Below are positions 10,301-23,726 of a stretch of 64,000 bases of DNA, one piece after another. Origin of the DNA: Cytidiella melzeri (Eukaryota; Basidiomycota; Agaricomycetes; Polyporales; Irpicaceae); the NCBI GenBank assembly GCA_022592445.1, contig JABYQR010000092.1:62001-126000 (forward strand), given 5' to 3'. Below the pieces are notes generated by a model. The model saw nothing but the letters and a program-made list of their open reading frames with translations. It was not told the origin of the DNA and did no database searches. Positions within the stretch are counted from its first letter, which is position 1. Each line of letters opens with the position of its first letter. The position numbers and the translations under genes were made by a program.

Positions 10301-13300
10301 CAAAGGTGCTATCGTCTTTGATGTAGTTGTCACGCTCTGCTTCAGCGGAGGTATCGTCGGGGGGGCAGACTGCCAGGAGGTTTTGGACAGTGAGTAGGAG
10401 AACGTTGATTGTGCGTTCCTCCGAGGGTGTATGCGATGCAGGACCATCTTTAGGTGGTTGTGCTGGAGGTGTCTTCGTGGCTAGCCAAGAGATGATGGGG
10501 TCGATGAAGATGTGTAGATGAGGGTAATCCGATAGCCAAGAATTGAGACTAGCTGATGCGTGTTCGAACTGTGCCATTGCGGCTGAGATTACGGCCTCCT
10601 CGTCTACAACATGTTAGAAATCAAGTCTTTGGACACACAAATTGCGCTCACCCTTGAGTAACAAATAATGCTCTGAGAGATGCACGTTATCCCACACGGT
10701 ACCTACAGACTTGGTGCACGGTTCTAAAGAGCTGACAATCTCTCCGAGCTGCTCTAGCATCAATGATGGCGCATCGAACGACTCCGAGCCAACTCGCAAC
10801 TGGACATCACGGAGAAGATCTGCGAGCTCTTGAAGAGCATTGGAAAGCCTAGATGTCGTCTCCTTCACGAATAGAGCCAAGTCCTCTACGTATTGTCCAG
10901 ACGCGACGACACCTGGAGAGGCTTGAATCATCTGTAGTCGTTGTATGCATCGCTCAACGGCGTCAAACTGGTTCGAGATGTTGACCAGGCTGTATTGAGG
11001 TGTCAGGCGACGATAAGTGGACGACTGTAATCAAGTAGTTACCTCATCCTATTGCGTATTGCCATCGACATTACCGATTCCGCATGGTAAGATGCTCTCT
11101 GGAGGTCGCGCGTCGAGATGTCTGGGTGATGGTTTGACAACGCTGCCCTCAGAGCTGGCATCTCGCTGAACAGCCGATAAAGGTAGTCTTCCGCTTCAAC
11201 GATGGCCGAGAAATCTGTCTTGGAAGCCACGAAGACTGGTTGTTCTCGTACCCAGGATTTGCTAATATGTTGTTGGAGGACTTCGGCTTTGACACTGGCA
11301 GAGATGCCGGCGCGCTTGAGCTCCTTCATGAAATCGCTCCATGCCTTGCGCTTTCGCGTGAGTAGATTCTTTGCTAACTTGGCTCTTCGAGCAGCATCAA
11401 GATTGGGTGGGATTGGCTCTTTGGCGAGGGCTTGAGATGTGGTCAGCATATCTTCCGCCAGGCTTTCCACACTGAGGGGATCGTGAGCAGATAGCTTTTC
11501 CGCGATGCGGTACCGTACGAGCGTAGCAAAATTCTGAAACGTCCTAGAAAGGTTCAGCAGGTGCGCGGCCCTCTCGGCAGAGGGAGAAGTCGTAGGGAGA
11601 GTGACCGTAGTAACTGGTGCAAGAATGCTCGGCTTTGCGTGTAACTGTTTCGGCAATGAATATGACGACGACCAGATCAGCAGAGGCAAAACAGGCTGTC
11701 GCAAAACGTCACGGAATTTGCGGATAATCCTATATAAATGACGGTGTGTCTTCTGAGCGCTCTGTTTGAGGGCATGTACGTTGACGTCCTTCCAACTTGC
11801 CAGCTTGATAAAGCCTAGAATGTCTTTCTCAAGAGCTGTACGTTGATTACCCAGAGCCTCAGATACTTTGGCGCTGAATTGCGAGTAGTATTGTCGAGTA
11901 GCGTGCAATACGCAATGAAGGCGTCGAAGACGAATCGCTTGGGCTTCGATCTCGTGGGACGACAGATAGTTGGCATATATTTCCATGGAATGGAGCAAGG
12001 ATAATCTTGAGCTGAAATGGCCGATGGCGCTAGAGTTCATGTACTCGTCTAACAGAGGCACCAGATCCTCCAGGAAGCTCGTCAGCCTTGCCGTTGATTG
12101 AGCATCGTCCAGATCTGCATCTGCAACGTGCGTGACTCCGCGGATGGTGGCGTCATACAGCCGGAACCACCACTCGGACGTAGCAGACGCAAAATCTCGG
12201 GCTTGCCGATCCAAGAGACCTTGCCAGGCGGACAGCTCCAAACGTCTCCAGCTGATGATGAGCGTAATCAAAGCCTGCTGCTCCACTCTAAGGCTATTTT
12301 CGCGGTTTGCGTACATTTCCCAGTCTTCGATGTTCATGACAAGCTGCTCCAATGCTGACAAAACCTTGGCGATGGGACTTCGGAAGCTAAGTTGCATAGC
12401 AGTTTCACATCGACTATGGAGATGCCGTAGAACCATCTGATCGGGCCATTGAGCAAGGAGGAGGTCGAGACGACGCGTGAGCGCGCCGACCGCATCAACA
12501 GCTTTCCTGATCTCGGGTACGTTCTCGTCGTAGTAGAAGTCGTATGATCGTGTTTGACAGGATCTCGTGCGATGAAGGCCTTCCAATTCATCACTGACGA
12601 ATCCCATTTGGAAAGGCAAGCTGAGGGTGTCCAACTTCTCAGATAATCGCCTGTAATTGGCTTGAACAAATGTCTGAGCTAACGCTCGTCGCTTGTTTTC
12701 GAAAATGGCAGCAGTTGACGCGAGAGACGGCAGAGATGGACTGAACAACCTCTCATGGGCTTGCATGAACGAACTCAACGAGGCAATGGTTACTAGATCG
12801 GTAGTTTTGAGACTTGAGCTACGTGCGCCAATTTGATCGCCGTCCAACAAATCCCCAAACTCCGGAAAGAGAGACAAGAAGTCTTGCTCCTCGAATTCGG
12901 CATCCGAAGGAGCGTCTTCACCATGCTGCCTGCGATACAATGACTGGCTTTCACGTTCCTTTTCCTCCTCCCTCGCACGGTCTATCGACCATAGACCGTA
13001 CGCCTGCTCGTACAGGCGACCTATCTCGTTCCCGTATCGCTGAATCTCGCCGCAAAGCGCCACTTGAAAGGAAATCGCTGTCAGCCTGACGAGGACAGTT
13101 GCGAACGTGGCAGCAGCGTCTTCGTCCGAAGCCAGGCTTTGCAGTTGCTCGGCGCCAGATATGGCAGGGAATTTGACAATGGTCTCGAGGATTGATACGG
13201 AGATCGAAGGGACTGTGTTCTCGGCGTGGGAGATGACAGAAGCTGCGACGAGGCGCAGACCAAGTTTCATAGCGTACAGTGCGGTCTGAATTGGGGAATT

Positions 13301-16300
13301 TATGTCGCGGAAATTTGGGTATACGGTGCCCAGACGTTGGCAAAACGCAGCAATGGAAGCCTGTAGTACTGGCTCTCGCATAGGCAAAGATGGGTCATAT
13401 GATTGAGCCCCACCTGAGAAAATACCAAGCTTTGCCTCAGATAGCACTTGAGACATAAACTGCTGCACTTCTGCCCAGTAGGTATGGAGGCGGCCTAGGT
13501 CGGTACGTGCCTTCAGTGCGAGAGTTGGAGTTCCGGAGCTACCAGCAGCGGCAGCCGCCTCCAGAATTTCGAGATATCGGATTGTCCCAATCCTAGCATT
13601 GCCCTGCGTGCGTGCCACGAAGACCCTGAGCATCGCAATCTGCGCTTCAAGCAGTACTCTTTGCTCCAACCAAAATTCCACGGAACAGCGTTGTAGCGCA
13701 TCTGGGTCTATGGGAATGTTCGGCACAAATAAGTCCAGTAGGAAGCGAGAAAATTCTATCCACCACCGCCCAAGGTCGCCATAGAGGCGTTCATCGGAGA
13801 CTTCGCCTTCGGCGGCAAAGTGAGACAGCTGCAAGTGCCTTCCCGCAGCTGAGCGTACTCCAGGGTGCCCAGAGCGCCCTAGGATCCCAACGATTGTAGC
13901 AAGGTCAGATTGCAGAGTGGTACCCTTTGCTGCTGAGAGCGCCCGAATCCTGACGAAGTCTGAGTCCTCAAATGAGGTGCTAAAGCATGCGGAGATCTGT
14001 GGGTGTGTCAAGATGCATCGACAAGTATTAAGTAGTGCTCCTTACCAAAGCTAGCATTTGCAGAAGAACTGTTCTCAGCTCGACAATGCGCGGGTCATGA
14101 GTCGCACTTCTGACCGCCATTATACGAAGATGACGCTTGAGAGCTTCCTCCTCGTTGAAGAGTCGCAGTAAGCCCTCATCGGTGTGGTCACTGTGTATAT
14201 GTCCGACATCAGTTTAGGACCACTAATATACTTCAGGCTTACCAATGGGAGATAGTCGTGAGTAGAACAGTGGGCGCGAGAAGAAGGGACGGGCCATCGA
14301 GCTGTGGAGACTTTCGTCAATTTCCTGCTAATATACGCACAAACAAGCCGGACCTGATGAAGAGAGACTGTTTCCCAGATACCCTCCAGCCAACGTTTGT
14401 GCATGTTGTACACAATCCCAGGAGACACTATTCTAGATATCAACATGCGAGTTAGTTAGAACAGATGGAAAGACGTACTTTTCCTAGCATCGTCTAGCCA
14501 TAATGCCTGTTGATAATCGCAAAAACGAGACAAGTAGCAGCTAGGATCTTGCACCGCAAGACTAATCAACGCTCCAGCACCCCGACAAAAGAGCTATCTA
14601 GCGTGAGTTTGAGACAACATGATGCACGTGGCGCACGTACTTCAGGCTGATATTCCTCCAGGACATGCAGTCTTGAGACGATGTTGAGTTCAACGATCAA
14701 AAATACCGGCTGCGCCAGGTGATGTGACACTACCTGCGTGCCTTTCGAACACAGCTCGGGAAGTTGCTATCACGCTGGTCAGCACATTACTGCTCATGAA
14801 GTAAATATACTTACAGAGTACAGATGGTTCGTCAGGGCATTCACCGACTGTCCTTCTTCAAAAGACATGGCTCGTGGCAATGCGAGAAGATTCATGAGAT
14901 CGAAAATCTTCCCTCGTAAACCTGTGGATGTTGTCAAGCCAAATGTTTCTCAGGATCAACGGGGAAATGTTTACCAATCAATTCTCGGGGGAGCATACTG
15001 GCAACAGCATCGAGGGTCGAAATTTTTGAGACTAATTCATCCTGAACTGAGGACACGGATAACGACGACCAAATCTCAACAAGTCCAAGTCCGGAGGTAA
15101 GAGTGACTGCTTCGGAGAGGGCCCTTGCATGTAACTGAATAACGGTAAACTCCGGTCTTGCATCTTGCAGGCAGTCTTCGAGCCAACGCGAAGCAGTATA
15201 GACTGCCGAGTGATCCAGGCGGTCTTGTGTGCTGATTTTATGCAGGTATGCTGCGTACGAAAGTAGCCGGATGCACATTGCTAGAATACCCTGCAGCGAA
15301 CCCGTTAGCGTTCGTTAGGGGGAGAGATGAGAAATATACCTCTGCCTCCGTAGACATGACATCGATATGCTTGTAGATTGAAGTGGTCGTAGATTGTATA
15401 GCCTGAATTAAGCCCACCGAACTTTCTCTAGCACGAAGCTCTGGGTTTGATAAGTGGCGTTCAGACGGAAGCTGGATGTCGATAGAGGACGAGGTACTTG
15501 ACGCGACGACCAGCCGTAAGAGTGTTCGAAGGGTTGATGCTTCATGTGACGGTTTGCCGGGATATACCTCAACGTCGAGTGGCTATGTAACAAGCAAGTT
15601 GGTGATTAATTGTCCGTGGGACGAGAACAGATCCTACCTGGGAAAAGAGATGCTCGGCTGGCAACTCTGGGTCCCATCCGAGTGCACCCTGAATCTGCTG
15701 GGCAGTGTTCAGGACATGAGGATTGGCCAAGCCGGCTAGCGCTTTCAAGACATTAGCCCATCGGAGCTCTGCGCCAAAGAAAGAGATAACCAGACGGCGA
15801 AACAGGTATATTTGCGACGGAGATATACAATAGGCCACAACAAACGCATCTGCGTTGTCGGGGGTTGAAACGGAGGACTCGGACTTGCACAATGATGACG
15901 CAAGATCCATAATGGCTGAGGACGTCGAGTCTTCGCAAAGTAGTCTTGCTGAGGAGGCAGCGATAACGTCTATAGCCCGTCTATCGATTATATGCAGGCC
16001 TCTTCTGAGGTATGTAGAGTATTGAGCATAGTCATGTAAACCGGATTGACGATGTATGGGTAGACGGAGATATTCTGCGAGTTTGTAGCTGTCTTGAGAA
16101 CTAGCCGGGTTCGCAAGAGCGATTTCGACCCCTCGATTACGCATTGCTCTTGACAACTCTCCATAGTGACTATCGACACACATGAAAAGTCGAAAGTTTG
16201 GATGAGGCGTGATAGTCTCCATCGATCCGTTGACCGCTCCCTTCTCATTGAGAGTCAATGCACCGTTAGTTTCGCAAAGTGCGTTCAGCCTATCCAGAAC

Positions 16301-19300
16301 CGACGGATTGCAGAGGTTTGCACCGTCCAGCACCACCCAGTCGCCTCTCTTCAGCGCACGGACTAGAGGGCCATCTACCCACTCGAATCTGCTCGCGCCC
16401 CTTGAAACAGATGTCAACAGTTCCAACGCTTGTTCCAAGTCGTCATCCTCAGTCGGCATATGTAGATTCAGTGCAGCCTTCAGCTGCGAGGCTTTACCCA
16501 TAATATCTTCAATGTTGGAATCCGCAACGCACGTAAGCAGGCTGAAGACAGTGGTCGTTGCATTTTGAGTCGAGGTGAGATGGGAGCCTTCAGCTGTAGC
16601 ACATATACGCAGTAAGGAGCCTAGGATTGATTGAAGGATTGCTGCGATGCTGGCCCGAGCATCTACCTCTTCAAAACTTCCGAGTAGATCAGACGCATCT
16701 GTGGCGCTGTTGATAGAGATCTCCTGTAGCGTGTTCCCAGTCAGATGCGCCGTCAGTCGCACAATCCAGTTTTTCCCTTTGTTGCGCTGTCCAGTCAAAA
16801 TAGCTAGCCATCGATTAGAGACACAAGTGTTTAGTGCTTGCAGAGCTTGATGATGTGCGTGAAGGACCCGAGACGGCCTTCTGCTTAAAGAGTAACCTTT
16901 GCGTATGTTCAGACTTCTTCCAACCTGAAGGCAAACAGGCGACAAGACAATAGGAGGGTTGAGGACTTCGCGGTTAGTGGCGTTCGGAAATAGCGAGTCG
17001 AACAGCGCGCGAGCAAACTGTCGATCGGAAGGGGTGCGGAACCTCTGCAGAAACAGAATGTCCAAGAAGACAGATGGGTGGTCATGAGGAGACGGAGATT
17101 GCTGGATCAGCGAGCCCCATCGCAAAACATCACGCAAGTTGAACTCCCATGGTGCGCCTTCTCTAGCGAAAGCCCTCTTGACCATTGATTCCTCATTCAA
17201 TTGGGCGGTAAAGTCTATCATGCCTCTGAGGGTGTTGGAGGGTATGGCGGGGAAGAGAGCACGACAGATCTCAAGCATGTCTTCTGAGGAAAGCTCTTGC
17301 ACAAAGACCTTAGTAAACCTGTTGAGAAAGGATTTCGGGAGACCCTTGCGGCCGCCACCTTGATGGAGTGGGTTCTGCGCCGCAAAGATACGGAATGATG
17401 GGTGGCGAGTAAAGCTGCGACCTAGCTCTGGGATATAGACTGTTCCCCTGTGATCAAGCACGGCGTTCAATCCCTCTAGAACGGCCTGCGGTGCGAGGTT
17501 CATTTCGTCGAGCAACACCCAATGACCCTCTTGAAGAGCCCTCAGGAAGTCGGCGTCCTTCCATGCGAACTGCCCAGGAGCGCCTCCTTCGACAGGGAGA
17601 TCCGAGCCAAACAAGTCCACCAAATCGGTCTGGTCGGAGAGATTTATGCGGCAAAGGTGGTGCCCGCAAATGTTCGCTAAGGCTGCGACTAAGCTAGTCT
17701 TCCCGACCCCAGGGCTACCCTCTAGCAAAATAGGCTTTGGCAGCTGACAAGCCCGTACTACCCGATTGACATTGTCTCGTGTCGTTGGCGCCTGTAGACT
17801 GAAGGACGAAGGACTGGGTGGTAAAGGACCTCGAGGCATAGAGAATGATCCCAGCTGTACCCTGTCCTGATCTTCCGTGTCGGCGCCATCGTTAGACAAT
17901 CGTGATATTGGGAAAAGTCTGTTAAGCTGAATTATAGCGTCCTTCTTCAACTCCGCAAGCGCAGCGCTGGAGTATGCTGATAGTTGTGGAAAAGACCCAA
18001 GACCGTCCAGAAAAGTCATATGAGCAGCATCGTGCTACGAGAAACAGCGTCAGTAGAAATCTACTCGCACAGAGATTCGACCTACGAAAATTGCATTTGT
18101 GTGCTCCGTGTCGTCTCGGTCAGGCACATACGTTACGTTGGCGAATTCAACCCAGGCCTTCAAACATCCTTTCAGCTATAAAGGATGACAGTTATGTCGT
18201 CGCCAAACTCACCAATACGTCACGCAGAGTTATGACACTATGATCACCGATCCGAGTCGATAGCCACTCTGTGAAATCAAGTACGGTGCCTGTGAATTCC
18301 CCCAAGGCCTCGTATCGCCATGTACGGCGCACAATAAGGTCCAAGTCACTTCTGGTGTCAACGGCGGGTACCCATATCTCTGTGAAGCGATTTCTGAGAG
18401 CAGGAGATAACTCTTTCTTGCCATAATCTCCTCCGGGATTCATCGTCGCTGCGAGTTTGAAACCTTCGTCGGCATGAACTGCTGGTAACTCTTCCGCGCC
18501 ACCTCGTTCCGCAAGAACTATAGTCCTGCCGGGCTCCAGCACGCTGTTGAGACGCTCCAGAACCGAATCGTCCGCTAACGAGATCTCGTCCATCAGGAAA
18601 ACATCTCCGGCGCGCATAGCGTGTATGAGAGGGCCATCGTGCCATTCGAACAGAGCGGCAAGGCGATGCAACTTCCCCGATACGGTTTGCAAAGCCTGGT
18701 AAGACGGGCTATTGCTCGAAGCTTTCAGCAACAGCGTGTCGATCGCTCTGGTAATGATGGAAACATTGGAATATTGCTGTACAGGATGGCTCAATGACTG
18801 AAGGAGCTTTCCAGCTTCAGAGCACGCCTCCGCTTCCAAGGTGGCACGATTGCGCAATGGCCGAAGGTTTCCAATAAGGTCTGCGGTCTCAGTGTTCTGG
18901 TGGCAGTTGACTACGTGCAGTTTTTTCCCTACGATCTCGGCGAAGACTTGGCAAACGGACGTCTTGCCACAGCCTGTTTCACCCACGAGAAGAATGGGCT
19001 CGTTGAATCGCAACGCGCGTGCTACCAGAACGAAAAGTCGCTTCATGGCAGACGTCCAGACCAGTGGAGATGTCTCGGGCATCGGCACACCAAGATATGC
19101 GGCGACATCGGTAGCAGAATTCTGCAAGTCGTAGAGTTTATCGGGATCGATACTGACTTTCATGACGGACTCGAGGACGTCTTTAACGACCTTCTTATCT
19201 TCTTCTCGTCGTGCACGTTCGGCCAGCAGCATGTATCCGTTGTCAGCCAGCTCCTGATAGTTGAGCGCGTCTCGGCCTGCCCAACGGAACAGATCTCGCA

Positions 19301-22300
19301 GAGTGGCGAATCCATGCTTACTCTCGAAGACTCGACCAGACTGGCGCCGCCTCTGAAGCTCCTGGAACACAGCGACTATACGCTGACCGTAGGAAGGTGC
19401 GATGCGGCAGCGTTGACACAATATGGTCTCTAGTTCGCCTTGAGGAACGTCCTCGAAATGAACATCGAGGAATCTATTCCGGAAAGCACGGGAGAGTACT
19501 TTGCGACCGCCGTACAGTCCGGGAGGATTTTGTGTTGCGAAAAGCATGAAATGAGGGTGGGGCTTGACGACTTCCTGGGTTTCCGGGATCACCAACTCAC
19601 GATTGTCGTCCAACAGTCGGTTGAGGGCTTCTAATACATCGGTCGGAGCCAGGTTCAGTTCGTCCAGTACAATCCAATCCCCGTTCCTCAGAGCACGGAC
19701 CAGGAGACCATCTTTGAAAACCAGCTTTCCTGTCGTAGGATCAGACACATATGTGCCGATGTACTCCTGAATATCGGTATGTTCATGATTGTTGATTCGC
19801 ACGAAGCGATGTCCAGTCCTTTTCGCTAGGTACTCGATAGAGCTCGTCTTCCCCGACGACGTCGGGCCTTCAATCAATACCGGAAACTTTCTAGTGACAG
19901 CGATTCTAGCAAGGTTGACAAGCTTCGTCTCGACAGATGGGGTGATGATGTATTCATCTGAGGGATCCTCAGCTATTGGACCTCGTCCCAAATAGAATGG
20001 TCCAAACTTGATGAAGTCGTCGACCGACCGTCCCTGTGGGGGGAGTGGCTCTTTCGAGAGTAATGAGCGAATATTGCGAACGTTGGCAAGAATGTGTGTC
20101 TGCGCCAGAGCTGTAACTTTTGGTGCACTCGCACTGTCAAGAGCCATGGTGAAAGCCATCAGACAGCCTTCCCATAAAGCCCTGCGGAGGGAATATGTAC
20201 TCGAAAGATCCGCAGCGAAGGTCAATGCGCGAGCCAAGGTACGCATGCTGAAGTGTGGTCTGTGATTCGAGCCGTCGGCGATTTCTCGTTTTTCCGCGAG
20301 TGTCCGAACTCCGGTATAGAACTCGGCGACATCCATGACAGCACCTTTATCACCTACAGCGTAGGGGCCAATGTAATGGGCGACTATGCTCAGCAATGTG
20401 TCCCTGTCGGCATCCGGCGGAGGAACGTCGATCTCCGTGAAGCGGGAGCGTATATTAGGTGGGAGATCCTTCTTACCCACGTCTGTCGCAGGATTCATGC
20501 ATGCAAACAACCTAAAGTTCGGATGTCTGGGAATAGGTTCCAAAGAGCCCTGCTCCGTGAGTGTAATAGACGCTGTGGGACCATGTAGAAGACTCGAAAC
20601 ACATTCTAACGTTTCCGCGCTAGCAAGGTTGACTTCATCAAGGAGAATCCTGGAGCAACGTCAGTAAAAACGGGAGCCCCCAAGTAGATCCGCACTTACC
20701 AATGGCCCAGTCGCAATGCTTTGACTAGTGGTCCCTCCATGAACGCAAAAGCGAATTTGCCGTTGCCTTGCACATGTTGAACGTCGAACGTACGAACATC
20801 GCGCTCAAACTCCATCCAGCTTTGCTCAGAGACATTCAATCCACCGTTCTCGGTCTTCCGTCGTTTGCGAGGAGTCTCACTCTCTGCTGAGTGCTTACTG
20901 TTTTAGGTCGTCAGCTTCTTCAATTTCTTTCTGGAACAATAATACAACTTACGCATCCTCTGCGAGCTTTGCCTGTATCCTCCCCTTCGCTAGTCGAACA
21001 CACTCCGACCAAAGCGCCACTGCCCGCTTCCATTTGCCATCTTGTACGGCCTTTCTCAGCAAATCCTCGAAATGGGCATTCTTCTTGCGGCTGAAAGTCC
21101 CACCGAACAACTCCAAAAATCGCTCGTACAACTCGGTGGCAGGTACGCGGGCGTCAATAGGCTTGAAACCACCGACAATATCCGAAGCCTCGGTCTGGTT
21201 GGACAGGTTGAGGGAGATAAGCGGTTGGCGCAGAAGAGAGGCTAGATGTGTGACAATACTGGTCTTCCCTGTTCCAGTCTCACCAGTAAGGAGGATAGGT
21301 TCGTGAAGGGAGATTGAGCTCGCAATCCGAGAGAGAAGGCAGATGGCCGGTTTATGCATCGCAAAGGAACGAGCAGCTGGGAGTATCACGCCCGGTTTAG
21401 TGGGAGCAGCGACAAGCCTTGTCCGGCCTAGTGTCACAGAGGTCACAGCTCCATTGACGTCCTTGTCTAGTATGTAGTCCGGAGTCCTCCCATCCAAAAC
21501 CCAGTCACGACGTTCTTCAGATAGCCCTAGCTGTTCAGCGATAGTAGTTGAGATTGCGCTGAAGTGCATTCGAGCACCCGCCGTAGTCGCGCCTGCACCG
21601 AAGAAAACGTCTCGGCATTCGAAGAAGATGTCTTCACGGATGGTGGGATTCGCGAAGAGTGATGGTAGTGTAGAAGGCTGGCTTTCGTGGTAGTCGACGT
21701 CCATCGGCTGATATGACGAAGGAAGCAACTTGTCGACTCGCAAGCAAAGCTTTTCCAGCTCTCTCATGCCGATGTCTCGAACGGAAGAGGTCGATCCTAA
21801 CTGCCGCACAGCGTCCCAAAGTCCTATTAGGGCCCTGCCTACAGAACCGCTCAATCGAGGGAAGCGTACGTCTACTATGGTACGTAGGTCATCGCTGGTT
21901 GGCGATTGAATGATGACCTCGTGAAACTTGTGAGCGCCAAAAAAGGTCGGAGAGGGGAACTTATCATCCCCACGCGTAGGCATGATGGATCTCGTGGCAA
22001 ATATCGAAAACCCTTCCGCAGCTCGAACGAGACCTTGGCTGGGCACCTCCATCTCCGCCCTACCGCCAATCCATTTCTCGAGCCCAAGAGACTCGACCAG
22101 AGGTTTGATGAGGCCGAGAACTTCGTTGCTTCCGCGGTCCACATCCTCAAAAACTACCCACCGCCCCTCTCTCATGGCTTTCACGAGCACGCCTTCTTTC
22201 CATACGAAAGTGCCAGGGCGGGTAGGAGAGGATACGTATGAGCCAAGCAATGAGCGAGGATCGAGTGAAGTATCTGCGAGGTGAATAGTCACTATTTGAT

Positions 22301-23442
22301 TTGATCTATCAGAGTGGATAATAGTAGCGAGGTGCGCCAGTAGGAGAGACTTTCCCGACGAGGGAGAGGAAGTCAGGAGTGTAGGGACGTTGAGACATAG
22401 ATGTACAGCGAGATCACGTAAAGCCTGTGCAGCCGTGGATGTATGTACAAGCGGGGAGCTGGATGCATCGGAGGTCGATGAACGTAGCATCAGGACTCCG
22501 TGCACGTTGGCAATTAAGGGGCTGCGATTCTGATTAGTACGCGCTTAACCTTTAGAACACCAGAGATCACACTGACCTCAGTTCGGCGGGATGAATAGGC
22601 TCAACTGAGTCTCCTTCTTGATATTCGTAGTACTTTTGTGGAAGTAGCAACGCTTGTCGCGCCTCCACCACTCGCTCGCTTTCTTTGATGGGGAGAATCC
22701 AACCATCGATAGCATCTCGAGTGCCAGCCATAGTGGTGTCCCAGAAAACAGGGCAATCTGTATCCTGTACTTCTCCCAGTGCTTCCTTCTCCATTTTAAC
22801 GCGCTCTCCTTCCATCATCCCAGACTGTAATGCGTAGCATCGAATAGCAAGGAAACGGGCTCCGGGATCGGGATGACGCTCCCAGACGATTCTTGAGAGC
22901 AAGCTAGTTGGCCAATCAAGTAGTCGAGGAAGGTCTCTGTTGGCATGGAGTATGCGGTAATATGCCAATAATATTCGATGTAATTGCACCGTCTCCACAG
23001 ATGCTATTGACTGTATATCTTGGAGAAACCCCAGAGGTCCATGAGCAAAGTACGGATAGGAAAGCAGCTGTGAGAAAACACTACAGGCTTCCGTCAGCAG
23101 TGGCTGACCTTGAATTGGACGCGTGCTAACTCACGGGAAGATCTCAGGGTGTATCTCCAACAACAGAGTAGATGCCTCCAACTTTTCTTCAAGCTCTCCC
23201 TGTTCTTCGAGCCATCTGGCACATAGGTCAAGTAGCAAAGGCCTGAAAAGTGTTGCGACTGTTGTTGTGAGCCCAGGTGTCGCAAGGAGACGAGCAAGTT
23301 GTTTCAGCAGATGAGTACGGGAAGGTACGTTTTGCAGGGCAGCGAGCGCGGATGAATCGCGAGGAAGTTGATCAAGAAGAAGGCGAGTTTGTTGAGCGAG
23401 ATTTATCGTCAAGGGGTCGTGAGCGGGTTGCGTGCTCGCCAT
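7340..23442 (-). CDS. MDN1: midasin, dynein-like AAA+ ATPase of 60S ribosome assembly
   Basis: Start ATG is at 23440-23442 (MASTQPAHDPLTINLAQQ) and the stop is at 7340. The main open blocks, in reading order, are about 23442-23131, 22998-22567, 22505-20949, 20650-18192, 18019-15569, short exons across 15280-14030, 14011-11039, 10931-10614, 10577-9000 and 8947-7340. The whole codes for nearly 5000 residues, the usual size. Six AAA units follow each other. Their Walker A motifs are at about 22345-22370 (TSSPSSGKS), 21260-21290 (TGETGTGKTS), 19840-19875 (GPTSSGKTS), 18955-18990 (GETGCGKTS), 17690-17725 (GSPGVGKTS) and 16766-16800 (TGQRNKGKN). Walker B motifs such as WIVLDELNLAPTDVLEALN and WVLLDEMNLAPQAVLEGLN are plain in the middle units, and the first and sixth units look degenerate. 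The long linker (14011-11039) precedes an Asp/Glu-rich stretch (about 9900-9000) and a C-terminal MIDAS domain with VLVALDDSKSMAEG (D-x-S-x-S) near 8000-8040. Midasin pulls Ytm1 and Rsa4 off pre-60S particles in the nucleolus and nucleoplasm. Confidence 0.95.
7970..8060 (-). other. MIDAS metal-binding motif of midasin
   Basis: The strand-loop text REYQVLVALDDSKSMAEGKS carries the D-x-S-x-S metal-ion-dependent adhesion site. In midasin this site binds the ubiquitin-like domains of Ytm1/WDR12 and Rsa4/NLE1 through a shared metal ion. All three expected side chains are present. Confidence 0.85.
9000..9960 (-). other. Asp/Glu-rich flexible tail of midasin
   Basis: This part of the 10577-9000 exon reads as a long run of Glu, Asp, Gln, Gly and Ser (for example EGEEEEGDDDEEKESEGDPE). 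It is the expected flexible tether that lets the MIDAS domain reach its substrates on the AAA ring. The complementary strand shows long Ser-rich frames that are only mirror images of this bias. Confidence 0.85.
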
Positions 23443-23726
23443 TGGCCTCTAGTTGTGGAAAGGCAGAATCGCCTTCGAGCGTAATGAGAGAGCGAGAGAG
23501 GCGCGTTTCAAAATTTAGATTTGGCGCACAAATGCCGGCGGCTGAGACGCCACAAAGAAGAAGCATGTCGTATTAGGGAATTCTCAAGCGCAAACACCCC
23601 CTAGCTGATAAAATTGAATATCCATTAACGAGACCAGGTACCGAAACCGCAGGCTGTCATTGAAGACATAACCTTCAGTCTCATGGTATGGTGAACATGT
23701 GAGCTTTGTGCAGTGCTGTGCTACAG

